From NCBI GenBank assembly GCA_946811695.1, contig OX328124.1, forward strand, positions 84,801,293-84,865,292: 64,000 nucleotides of DNA, written 5' to 3'. This document shows positions 11,802-21,378 of this stretch, in pieces. The position numbers and the translations under genes were made by a program. This DNA is from Gonocerus acuteangulatus (Eukaryota; Arthropoda; Insecta; Hemiptera; Coreidae). The notes beneath the pieces were generated by a model that saw only the letters and a list, made by a program, of their open reading frames with translations, was not told where the DNA came from and did not search any database. Numbering within the stretch: the stretch's first letter is position 1; each line of letters begins with the position of its first letter.

Positions 11802-11882
11802 GTGGAGACCGTCGTCACGGGCATCGGTGAAGAGTACTGTGGGCCGACAGTACTCTCACAGATGCCGGTAGCGACGGTTACC
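11802..11882. repeat. ~80-bp imperfect palindrome
   Basis: AGAGTACTGT and ACAGTACTCT form a perfect 10-bp stem around GGGCCG. Pairing continues outward through GGCATC/GATGCC and CCGTCG/CGACGG. This is a GC-richer island in AT-rich DNA. It could form a cruciform or RNA hairpin; no protein frame explains it. Confidence 0.7.
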
Positions 11883-12132
11883 ATCAAGGGTCATGAAAAC
11901 AATATATTTACTGGAGGACCTAATCCCTTAGAGTATTTAACTTTTGAAGTATTGAGAGCAATTGTCAGCTGAAAATGATCCTGCAATCGTCAGTTAGATT
12001 AGACATTAATAGAAACATCTTTAGCCAGTTAGCCAAGCTTTCGCTTGTTCATCCTAGATCAAGTCCTAAGTTAGGACTCCTAACTAGTAGCAAACAGCTC
12101 CAGAAGAAATATTCTGCGAGATCATAATCATA
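11883..12132. other. No feature recognised
   Basis: AT-rich spacer ahead of the 1.3-kb TIR element. Confidence 0.5.
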
Positions 12133-12525
12133 AATTGAATCGTTTATTGCAGAAACCCGTCAAGTGCACTTTTTTTAATTTTCGGAAAACTAAAAAAAAA
12201 AACATCCTAATTTCAAAATTAGTAAAGATTTTGGCATGGAAAAAAATTGAAGTGTTTCTTATTGTATTACGAAAACAAATAATGTCTGGAGTTAATTTTA
12301 AAGTTTTTACTTTTGTTGCAAAAATATTTAAAGTTTTTGCACTTGACGGATTTCTGCAATATAATAAATAAATTTAGTTAAACAAATAGTTTTGACTATT
12401 ATATTGATTTGAAAAAGCAGTTGAAGGTCTTAAATAAAAAAGCATATTATCTTTATGTTTAAATTTATTAAAAATCAAGGAAGAAAGTTGAAATATCAGT
12501 TAAATAAGGAACAAGAAATTAAGAA

Positions 12526-12770
12526 ATGATCTTGATCTTGTCTCGGCTTCTTTCTCCAGCGGTGCTCGTTGTCCGGCCGTTATATTTCGCCCAAATCCTA
12601 TTGGGCTTCATCAGACGTGTTCTTCCTCTTCGGGGTGTGCAGGAGCTATGCTATGATGCACACCCCGAAGAGGAAAGAACACGTCTGATGAAGCTCAATA
12701 GGATTTGGGCGAAATATAACGGCCGGACAACGAGCACCGCTGGAGAAAGAAGCCAAGACAAGATCAAGAC
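12526..12770. repeat. Near-perfect palindrome, ~115-bp arms with ~15-bp loop
   Basis: The arm 12526-12642 (from GATCTTGATCTTGTC to CTTCGGGGTGTGCA) is reverse complementary to 12657-12770 with only a few differences, including one single-A length change. The loop is GGAGCTATGCTATGA. A transcript would fold into a very stable hairpin. Both strands carry open frames because of the symmetry; the plus-strand right arm gives RIWAKYNGRTTSTAGERSQD, which may be a relic of real coding sequence. Each arm also holds a CTGATGA...GAAA motif. Confidence 0.9.
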
Positions 12771-12862
12771 GATGACCCAGCGAAGGAGCCTAAAGGAGAA
12801 TAAGAAATGATCGAAAATAAAACATTGTCTATGCATGAAGGCCTGTTTGAGTTTTTATTCCA

Positions 12863-13237
12863 CTAATCGTCATACGCTAGGTCGATGTTGCAGCCGGCTG
12901 GAGTCGTAGGCCACTGGAGAATTTCATCAAAAAAATATTCATAGCCTGTAGCATACTTGGCCAACTTCTTCAGGTCATTGATTTTTTTTGCGTTGATCAC
13001 TATCTTTCCAGATGGACATGCGATCACTGTTGGGAGTTCCGGAGCGTCGGAATATTTTTTGAGTGTGAACGATGAGAAGGGGAATCCATCAATAAAATGC
13101 TTAGAAGCCACTTTTCCTCGGTCATTTTTATTGTAGTAAAACTCTTTGTAGGTGGATACTTTAAAAGGAATCCTGTCTTCCTTTCGAATTCCCCTGCCAC
13201 AAGTTTCATCTGAGTTGGCTCGAATGAAGATGAACAC
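12863..13237 (-). CDS. Unknown element-borne ORF, 124 aa, or its degraded C-terminal part
   Basis: A continuous minus-strand frame of 124 codons lies entirely between internal TIR copies of the 1.3-kb element. Its composition is protein-like: FKVSTYKEFYYNKNDRGK near the N terminus, then FIDGFPFSSFTLKKYSDAPE, then SGKIVINAKKINDLKKLAKY and a closing WPTTPAGCNIDLAYDD. I do not recognise the family. The INAKKINDLKKLAKY...YFFDEILQWP stretch vaguely recalls C-terminal tails of uncharacterised transposon proteins. The first Met may not be the true start, because the frame begins close to an internal TIR. No transposase catalytic triad is visible. Confidence 0.4.
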   Translation of the reverse strand: MFIFIRANSDETCGRGIRKEDRIPFKVSTYKEFYYNKNDRGKVASKHFIDGFPFSSFTLKKYSDAPELPTVIACPSGKIVINAKKINDLKKLAKYATGYEYFFDEILQWPTTPAGCNIDLAYDD

Positions 13238-13607
13238 AAAATGTACTGCAGAAACCCGTCATGTGATTCCACTTGACTGGTTTCTGCAATAAACGGAAAT
13301 TTCAAAACAAAATAAAACCTATTTAGAGGATTGATATTTCAAATGTTTCTGCACAAGACGGTGTGTCTAAAGTGGGCCATTCATAATCTATAATAATATC
13401 ATTTTTGAAAAAAATGTCACTTGACGGGTTTCTGCAATAAACGATTCAATTGAGTTGTTTTGAAGACTTGGGGTCTTGTTAAGATCTGTAGTGCGCAAAC
13501 ACCTCACTCAGACCTAGGAGGTTAATGAAATAACTGAATGGGAGAAATTGAGAAGTCTTCTGGTCGATTCAGTTTAAATGTAAATAAAATTTTTATTCCG
13601 TGAGTTA

Positions 13608-14001
13608 AGCAGGCCATGCACGTTCCAATTTGCTGTACGATTTGTTGTCTAACACCCAAACTTGGACCTCAAGTCGGATCGTGAATGGGCTTCTTGGATC
13701 GTCCAAAGTCGGAACATTTTGAGGGACGACTCGAAGGTCCAACATCGGACTCGCGGCGAAGTTGGAGCCTGACTGGGGAGTCGGATCAAAATCGTCCAAC
13801 TTAACTCAGTCAGTGCTTGTCCTTTGGGCATCTTCGGTCTGCACTCGATATATTTTTTGGCTTGCGAGTGACGTCGTGAAAAATGACTAGGACCAAAGTT
13901 GGATCGTAAGATGGATAGCAAGTCGGAGCGTGAGTAGAGTTATGTATCCAACCAGTAGTCCTACTAAGTCGTACTGCATATCGGAACGTGAATGGCTTGC
14001 T
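13608..14001. mobile_element. PIF/Harbinger-type MITE, 394 bp, TTA target duplication
   Basis: The left end AGCAGGCCATGCACGTTCC, AATTTGCTGTACGA pairs with the right end TCGTACTGCATATCGGAACG, TGAATGGCTTGCT over about 36 bp. TTA flanks both sides (13605-13607 and 14002-14004), the 3-bp duplication typical of PIF/Harbinger. The interior is GC-richer with repeated CAAGTCGGA/GTCGGAAC words but no transposase. The minus-strand frames at 13605-13921 are shadows of this MITE. Confidence 0.75.
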
Positions 14002-14167
14002 TTAAATTATTATTGAAATAATTTTATATTTTTCTCCATCAAAGCATATATTGGGTTAATTTTAATTTCTTTATTTTTAAATATTTATTTTGATTGACTC
14101 TAGAGACCTTAAATTACCACTCCAGCTGATTGGCCAATTCCAAGCATTTTTAGAAATTTGATATTAT

Positions 14168-14192
14168 TATTCAGATCATATATATATACATT

Positions 14193-14241
<49 letters not shown>
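14168..14241. repeat. (TA)n microsatellite
   Basis: An almost pure TA tract interrupted by CATTTGTG. No attached element was identified. Confidence 0.9.
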
Positions 14242-14245
<4 letters not shown>

Positions 14246-16341
14246 TGGTAAGAAATAAAAGATATAAACAATCCTATTCTATTAGTTAATTCAATCGAAA
14301 ATAGTCCACCCTGAGACAATGTCTTAAATTCAGTCGTGGAGGAAATGTTTAACTACCAAGTATAATCAGATATTGTGGATAGTGGACTCATTTGATCCAT
14401 TTTACTATTATATTCGCGGAGAGCGTTGTCTTCGTTTGCGCCCCGCAGATATACCAATTATTCACCAGCTTTTGCAATTTTTTTTTTTTTTTTTTAAGCT
14501 GTTCAACAGTAAAATTAGTGTAAAATACTTTGAAGTACTTCACTTTGTAAGTAAAATATTAAAACGATAGATTACTAATCAGGTCTTATTATGTTTAATG
14601 GGACACACATGATGATCTCATGTGTAAATGTCTCGGTTTGTTGTGTCTTGGCATTAATTTGGAGATGCATTTAAAATATGAATGTCAGGAACATGGGCAA
14701 TATATCATGAGTCCTTAGTACATGGGATGGAAATGAATGCACAGGAATACGAAGTTAATGCTGTATTACTGAATGGATAATGGATTTGTAATTGTCGTGT
14801 TGAGATTTTAGTTTGTACCAGCAAAGAGACATTTTCGGCATGCCTATCTTGTTGTTGAATGTCCAGGTTGCTGCCATAGAGAGCAGATAATCCAGCCCAA
14901 TTGTCGAGCTAGTTAGCTTCTATGGACTAGAAGCGAGTGTAGCTGCATTCAAATGACACGAATCCTTGGAGTGCGGTTCTACTGTTTGCTTTTGCTCCAT
15001 ACGGGAAGCATTGCAGACAAAACGCGCAACGTCAATAGCTCGCTAATTCTCAGATATAGACAATGAATCGGGTCTTTTCAGAAGGTACACACTTAAGTTT
15101 CAATTGCATACGACTTTACCAATTTCACGCCACAAATAGACCAATTAGCAACACTACGCTGAGTCCTTCCAGTGGCACTGCATCAAAAGGTCTGACTTTG
15201 TAAGAACAAATAACATTGAATAGTATGGTGCCCTTTGGTAAAGGATACAATTTGGCTCTTTACAAATCTCGTACAAATTGTATTGAAATTCGATTCCATA
15301 ATAAACCGGCAAACCAAAAATATCAGAGATAGTTTTTATAAGACAAAAATTCATTACATACCCCACAATCCTTAATAATAGGGTTTTTAACCAATATTCT
15401 AGAAGGCGCGAATAGCCTAGTAGTTGGGCGCCAAACCTCATATCCTATCCAATCCTTAATAATAGGTGATATCATCGGAACTTTAAATGGATACAAAAGA
15501 AAAACAGAGAAACACTCATTATACATTTTAGCAACATAATTTAAATGCCTGAAAAATCATGCAGCATTTTAAAAAAAAAAAAAAAAATCCTTTCAACCAA
15601 TGGATGTATAGAAAGTACAGATGTATGTTTCAATAAATAAAATCGGAATAAGTTCAACTCAGAAAATAATTTAATTTTCGATAACAAAAATAAGTTATTT
15701 TCTCCTATTAATCTATTCATTTTAATTTAATTCAATATTCTTAAAAAATAAATAGACAAATACTAGGATTAGTACTAAACGTTTTCTTTACTTTAAACAA
15801 AATTATTAAATTCGTTGTCGATGATTGTAGTTATTAGTTTAAAAAATTTAAAATACTGACAATAACCTAAAATGTATGTATTTTTTTTACTTTTTTCAAC
15901 ATAATGGAAAAATATTTAAATGGGAATGGAGTTTTAACAAATTAAATCGAGAGGTAAGTTCAGACTTTAAGTGATTAAAGAAAAATTAAACCTTAAATCT
16001 TGTAGAAAAGAGTTTCTACCTTCCCTTATATTTCATAATGAATTTTTCAAATTAGTCGCTCTTTCAAAGAATGTTAGTAATTAATTTGTATTTGGTTAAT
16101 TTAAATTATTAATTTATGTAAACGATTAAAAAGAAATTTTGTGAAGGCTTATGCCAACACAACAGTTGTGGACACTGTTTTAATTATTCTTATTAGTTGA
16201 TCAAAAAGAAGAAATCTTTATCTTTATATGCACACAGACAAATATATGTATACATATCTATTTTTTCAATTTTAAAAAGACTGACCCAACACTCTCACCT
16301 TACGCTCTTCCTCTATCTTGATCATTAAAATAATCTTTTAG
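14242..16341. other. No gene seen
   Basis: AT-rich. At 15405-15445 the text GCGCGAATAGCCTAGTAGTT followed by GGGCGCC resembles a tRNA A-box region and may be an old SINE head. Minus-strand frames at 15154-15526 show no domain. Confidence 0.45.
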
Positions 16342-16584
16342 GCGAATTGGCTTTTCAAATTACCTATCGAACAAGATAATCTTCTAAAATATTTGAGATC
16401 TGAATCATCAGAGGACTCTAGAATACTTACAGATGAAACTCAACTACCGCCAAATAAAAAAAGGTATCCACTACCAAGAGGCAGATATAAAATAACTAAT
16501 TCTAGATTCAAACAGAAATACCTACTTTATTATTTCAATGTTGTCAATTTTATAGTCTCCCATGTTTTAATTAACTTTCTTTAA
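16342..16584 (+). CDS. Weak candidate terminal exon
   Basis: An open frame follows an acceptor-like AATAATCTTTTAG at 16329-16341 and starts ANWLFKLPIEQDNLLKYLRS, continuing with ESSEDSRILTDETQLPPNKK and RYPLPRGRYK before a hydrophobic, AT-driven tail and stop. The first ~50 codons look protein-like, the last ~25 do not. No family is recognised and no upstream exon was found, so this may be chance or an old pseudogene. Confidence 0.2.
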   Translation, partial: ANWLFKLPIEQDNLLKYLRSESSEDSRILTDETQLPPNKKRYPLPRGRYKITNSRFKQKYLLYYFNVVNFIVSHVLINFL

Positions 16585-16962
16585 CTTCACTTTGGACCTT
16601 TTTATTTTTTATATTTTTACTTTCTTCTCTATTTTTTGAAATTTATTTTAGCTCTTAATTTCCTCTAATTTTTATTTCTCATTACTTTCAATAAATGAAC
16701 TTTTTGAATACTCTTCAAAATTAGCAACAAAATCCTGTTTATTTTTTTTTTTTTTTAAGTTATTTGTTTTTTATTTTTTACTACATGCACACCGATGCAC
16801 ATGTGCATCCGATTATTTACATAATCAGATATTTTTTATGGCTGAGGTGGAGTTGATTACTTCAAATCTATTGTGTGGCGGGTACGTGTAAAGTTTTCTG
16901 AAATAAAGTATAAGTTGTAGAGAAAACCGTGTCAGACTAGCGGAGTGGAAAGTTGTGGAAGA
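16585..16962. other. No gene seen
   Basis: T-rich and A-rich spacer. Confidence 0.5.
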
Positions 16963-17023
16963 GTTTGTTGAAAGACAAATTCAAGGAGTGAAGATAGCCT
17001 CAAGGTCCAATCAACCACTTCCA
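16963..17023 (+). repeat. Dispersed ~60-bp repeat, copy 1
   Basis: TTTGTTGAAAGACAAATTC, AAGGAGTGAAGATAGCCTC and TCAACCACTTCCA align with 30173-30232 (CTTTGTGAAAGACAAATTC, GTGGAGCTGAAAGAGCCTC, TCAGCCACTTCCA). Each is followed by pyrimidine-rich DNA. Identity is unknown. Confidence 0.65.
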
Positions 17024-17299
17024 ATACACAACTTTAACTCAGCGAATTCACCACTTCCTATCTCTTTTTCCCTTTTCTTCTTATTTTTTTTTTTGTTTGG
17101 TTTTTGAGGGAACTCTCATTGTGTCGATGGTTATAATTTTCAAACTTTTCATTTTTACATTTTCTTATTATTTATTTAAATAAAACCCCATACCATAATA
17201 ATTTGCTGTTATACAATATGTCAGTACACAAAAGTAGCATAGGTCAAAATGGTCTATAAAATTAAATACCAACAATATCAAAGTATAGTTTTTGTAATG

Positions 17300-17401
17300 A
17301 TATTAACTTGGTCCTATTGTAAATCTCAGTTTATCGTGGACTACCTTAATATCAGTTACTTCAGTTGGGAGTACCTTAATATCGGTTTGTAGTACGTAAT
17401 A
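17300..17401. repeat. Degenerate ~35-45-bp tandem array, left part
   Basis: Repeats of the words ACTACCTTAATATCAGTTT and GGACTA occur here and resume after the mariner at 18673-18791 and again at 19065-19110. The mariner and a truncated LINE split what was one array. Confidence 0.6.
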
Positions 17402-18670
17402 AGGTCCATAAGTTTCCGGCCTGTCCTGCTTCCCCTCCTTCAAACGTGCCGGGACCTGCACGCCTATGCAGGTCCATGCCTGCTCACTCCATACCCATTG
17501 TCCGCACTTCCTCAGTCTTGTCAGTCAGTGTCCAGCCTTGAAGGAAACTCCGCATTTTTACAATGTTCAAACTCGAGTACCGAGCGGTAATTAAATTCTT
17601 TTGTAAAGAGGGTCTTACTACTGCGCAAATTAAAGAGCGCTTGGATTGTGTATGCGGGCAGTCCTCCCCCTCGTATTCCACAGTGAAAGAATGGGCAAAA
17701 TTATTTAAGTTAGGGAGAGAAAGTCTAGACGATGACCCACGTCCCGGTCGCCCATTGGAAGCTGTCACTTCTGAAACAATCCAACTTGTGGAATCTGAAT
17801 TGCTGTCTGACCGGCGACTAAAAACCAAGGGAATAGCAGCGAGGTTAGGGCTTTCAAAACCAAGTGTTTTGAGGATCATCAAAGAACATTTGCATATGAA
17901 CAAGGTTAGTGCGAGATGGGTTCCAAAAATTCTTTCAGCTGCTCAAAAACAGGAACGAGTTCACTGCTGCAATGAATTTTTACGCGAGTATAATGACGAC
18001 CCAAGGAATTTTTTGGACTCAATTGTGACTGGGAATGAGACAATGGTTCTATATTATGACCCACTCAGCAAAAGAGAGTCCATGGAATGGAGAAGACCAG
18101 GAGAAGCGCCTCGTTTAAAGGCAAAAGTCACTCAGTCAACAAAAAAGGTAATGGCCCCAATTTTTTGGGACTGTAAAGGAATACTACTGTTAGATTTTAA
18201 AGATAGGAATACCACAAAGAATGGTGAGTATTATGCAGCCCTACTTCACCGGTTACAACACGCCATTAAAGAGAAGAGGCGAGGGAAGTTAAGCAGAGGT
18301 GTCCGCCTCCTTCATGACAATGCCTGTGTCCACACAGCATTGATTTCCAAGGCCGCTGTGAAGGACTGTGGATTCCAAGAAATCTCTCATCCACCCTACA
18401 GCCCAGACTTGGCCCCTAGCGATTTCTACCTTTTCTCAAAGTTAAAATCTGACCTTCGTGGAAGGCGATTTAACACCGACGAAGAGCTCCAAGCAGCAGT
18501 GGATGAACATTTTTTAACAAAGAAGAAAATTATTTTTTTCATGGAATAGAAATGTTGCCAAAGCGTTGTATTAAGTGTGTTGAACTTAGAGGAGAATATA
18601 TTGAAAAACAGTAAAACCAGTTTTTTTCTTTCACCTTTCCTTCTATCCCTGGCCGAAAACTTTTGGACCT
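17402..18670 (+). mobile_element. mariner element, 1269 bp, with TIRs and TA target duplication
   Basis: The left TIR AGGTCCATAAGTTTCCGGCC (17402-17421) and right TIR GGCCGAAAACTTTTGGACCT (18651-18670) match as inverted repeats at 18 of 20 positions. TA dinucleotides flank both ends (17400-17401 and 18671-18672), the hallmark of Tc1/mariner insertion. The length is typical of a full mariner. The single gene within is described separately. Confidence 0.93.
17563..18549 (+). pseudogene. mariner transposase, inactivated (first catalytic Asp replaced, C-terminal frameshift)
   Basis: The 328-residue frame shows the mariner layout. An N-terminal helix-turn-helix covers ~1-60 (FKLEYRAVIKFFCKEGLTTA, then YSTVKEWAKLFKLGRES), followed by a second HTH near 85-105 and the linker motif WVPKIL. 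The catalytic domain has HDNACVH with D252 and SPDLAPSDF with D287, exactly 34 residues apart (DD34D). The first triad position, normally VTGDE, reads VTGNETM: N158 (AAT at 18034-18036) instead of Asp. The frame stops at TAG after FFME. One base out of frame, the expected ending (GIEMLPKRCIKCVELRGEY) continues to about 18614, so a T-run indel at 18530-18537 truncates the protein. Normal mariners are about 345 aa. The two lesions argue against activity. Confidence 0.93.
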
Positions 18671-18805
18671 TACCTCGTAGGACTAGATAAATATCAGTTT
18701 ATAATGGGACTACCTCAATATCAGTTTGTATTAGGACTTGATAAATATCAGTTTATAATGGGACTACCTTAATATCAGATTACTTCAGGATAATGGTTTA
18801 TCGGA

Positions 18806-19033
18806 CAGAATAAAGCTCGGACGGTTAGTTTGGGCTGGGGCACGTCATACGAATGGGGGAAGGAGAGATGGAACGAACTAGGTGGAGAGGGGGCCCAAGA
18901 TGGGTGGATAGTGTGGCAGCTGATGCAAGGGTCCTTCTCAATACTGGAAGGCGGCGGCAGCATGTAGAGATGGTTGGGGCAAGCTCACAGAGGAGGCCAA
19001 GACCCGCCTAGGGTAGCGCCAAGAAAGAAGAAG
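18806..19033 (+). pseudogene. 5'-truncated LINE, last ~60 codons of ORF2, with target duplication
   Basis: From 18829 to the TAG at 19009-19011 the frame reads GLGHVIRMGEGEMERTRWRG, then GPRWVDSVAADARVLLNTGR and RRQHVEMVGASSQRRPRPA. This is the familiar C-terminal ending of many non-LTR retrotransposon polyproteins (GHV.RM ... GRPR.RW.D.V..D ... W..L...A). A 3' end GCCAAGAAAGAAGAAG follows. AATGGTTTATCGGA (18792-18805) and AATGGTTTATCAGA (19034-19047) are a 14-bp target duplication with one mismatch, so this is a complete but extremely truncated insertion. The clade cannot be set from so little sequence. Confidence 0.8.
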
Positions 19034-19047
19034 AATGGTTTATCAGA

Positions 19048-19467
19048 TTTCTGATAAATTTCATTATCAGTATAGCACGGTAACCTTAATATCGGTTTAC
19101 TGTAGGACTGTAGGTTGGACTATTCAATATGGCTTCTCCCTGGTACTGTTTACTTTCTTCTTGCCCTGAGTGGATCCTACGTGGGCTACTCAGAATAATT
19201 TTGGGCGGAATTCAATCTCATGATCCTTCAATGAATAATTCAGGTTATTTAAATCCAGAAGGCAGTTAGGCGGGGTTTTTATTTGGACAGCTACTATTAC
19301 TTTCTATAAATACTTTTACTATCTGTTTTACCATTGAGAAATTAGAGGAACATTAATATATTTTTGGACGTCTATGTTTGCATTTTTCATTTGTCATCAT
19401 TTATGGCTTTAATGGTATAAATTGTTCTTTTTTTTATTCTATTTTGCTTTTTACGAAATGTTTCTTT
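19048..19467. other. Residual tandem array, then no recognised feature
   Basis: CCTTAATATCGGTTT and TGTAGGACTGTAGG at 19080-19110 belong to the interrupted array. The remainder is AT-rich. Confidence 0.45.
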
Positions 19468-19565
19468 TCCCGGTTATCGAGAGGTTACCACCGTTTTCTA
19501 GCTTGGATAGAAGTACTGCCTTTGTTTTCATTGAAGGAGTCGACACCATTCCTATTGGGGGAAAA
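19468..19565 (-). mobile_element. SINE2 (tRNA-Ser-like) fragment
   Basis: CGGTTATCGAGAGGTTACCA, TTTTCTAGCTTGGATAG and GAGTCGACACCATTCCTATT align in order with the SINE2 copy at 51520-51714 (GGGTTATCTAGCGGTTACCG, TTTTCTAGCCAGGATAG, CCACCACCCCTAG). The tRNA-like head is missing. Confidence 0.5.
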
Positions 19566-19674
19566 TATTAAAAATTAAGTACCTAATGATTTCTTAGATT
19601 TTCGTGACTCTTAAAAATTGAATTAAACAACTATGAACGGATTTATCGCTTTTTTGGCATTTCCTGGCGCGCTC

Positions 19675-21378
19675 TATACAGGGTGTCCCGTAAATGTCTA
19701 GTCATATTGTGAGGGGCAATAGAGGACCCTTAGGGGAACAAAAAATGTTCTATGACGATTTCCCGAATTCTCGTCCATAAGGGAGAAAACGTCGTTTTAT
19801 TGTTTTTTCGAGACAAACGTACTTTTTTGAAGAATAATCGTTGTAGCTTCGTCCCAGGTGGTACTACTAAAATGGGTGTGAAACCAATCGAAAGCTGAGT
19901 ATATTTACTATAAGACTAGTTGAGAGTAAACGTAAAAATGAATGAATGTAAGTATGTATATCTTACCAAAAGAAGGCAATTCTAAATTTCCTGACATTTT
20001 ATTGATATTTCTTTCCAGCGTTACTCCTTAATAAGCAGGATCTGAGATTTCCGGGTTTCAGAAAAACTTTCTCATTTAACCAGCTTTCCATTCATGTGTC
20101 ACAACCCTGTGTTATTGAAGTATTTGAACGATTTAAGAACGAAAGTTTAAAAAAAAACATGGATCTGTGAAAAGAAAATTATATTTTTTTCTTTAATTTA
20201 TTCAAAAAGCTGAAGGGAAATATTTTTTTTATAAATGTTTACATAAATATTAAGTAAATATTTACTTAAAAGAATAAAAAAAATTACTTCCACGGATATA
20301 AAAAAAATCTTAAAACAGTAAATAAATAAAATACACATTTATTTTGAATTTATTTTCCGGGTCCAGGAGGCGGCCATTAAGGAACCCCAACCTCAAAAAA
20401 TACTATTTTTACCTATATCACGCATTTGAACACATTTTTACAGAACTATGTACATATTATTTATGAGGGATAGAATTTTTAATTACCACAACAAAAACGC
20501 ATGGGCTCAGAATCCCAGTGAGTTTCACAAGCGTAGCCATCAGTATTAATTTAAGGTAAAGCATTTGTTTTCTAAATATAATTACCTGTAAAAATGTGTT
20601 CAAATGCGTGATCTAGGTAAAAATAATAATTTTTGAGGTTAATGTATGGTTGGGGTTCCTTAATGGCCGCCTCCTGGACCCAGTATTAGTTACCTGAATT
20701 AAAAAATTCAAAATAAATGTGTATTTTATTTATTTACTGTTTTAGGAATTTTTTTTTATATTCGTGGAAGTAATTTTTTTTTATTGTTTTAAGTAAATAT
20801 TTACTTAATATTTATGTAAACATTTATAAAAATAAATATTTATCTTCAGCTTTTTGAATAAACTGAAGAAAAAAATATAATTTTCTTTTCACAGATCCAT
20901 GTTTTTTTTTTAAACATTTGTTCTTAAACCGTTCAAATGCTTCAATAACACAGTGTTGTGATACATGAATGGAAAGCTGGTTAAATGAGGAAGTTTTTCT
21001 GAAACCCGGAAATCTCAGATCCTGCCCATTGAGGAGTAACGCTGGTAAGAAATATCAAGAAAATGTCAGGAAATTTAGAATAGCTATCTTTTGGTAAGAT
21101 ATACATACTTACATTCATTCATTTTTACGTTTACTCTCAACTAGTCTTATAGTAAATTTACTCAGCTTTCGATTGGTTTCACACCCTTTCTAGTAGAACC
21201 ACCTGAGACAGAGCTACAACGATTATTCTTCTAACAACCACGTGTGTCTCGAAAAAACAATAAAACGACGTTTTCTCCCTTATGGACGAGAATTCGGGAA
21301 ATCGTCATAGAACATTTTTTGTTCCCCTAACGGTCCTCTATCACCCCTCACAATATGACTAGACATTTACGGGACAGC

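Larger units (their letters stand above)
12133..13451. mobile_element. Unclassified 1.3-kb DNA element with perfect 34-bp terminal inverted repeats
   Basis: The left end 12133-12166 and right end 13418-13451 are exact reverse complements over 34 nt (beginning AATTGAATCGTTTATTGC, then AGAAACCCGTCAAGTG). Further partial copies of the same TIR lie inside: about 12338-12362 (inverted), 13246-13265 (direct) and 13270-13295 (inverted). The element therefore looks like several MITE-sized units assembled together. It contains a long palindrome (12526-12770) and a minus-strand ORF (12863-13237). No convincing target duplication was found outside the TIRs and I cannot place it in a named superfamily. 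Confidence 0.75.

Noticed and set aside
12526..12836. Two frames (94 and 61 aa) across the palindrome
   Set aside because: They mirror each other because of the palindrome. Only the right-arm sense might be an old coding relic, and there is not enough to call it.
13605..13921. Two overlapping minus-strand frames of 64 and 90 aa
   Set aside because: They fall entirely inside a Harbinger-type MITE and have no domain.
17484..17903. 139-aa minus-strand frame
   Set aside because: It is the antisense shadow of the mariner transposase gene.
18775..18963. Pro/Ser-rich minus-strand frame
   Set aside because: It is the antisense shadow of a LINE C-terminal fragment read on the plus strand.
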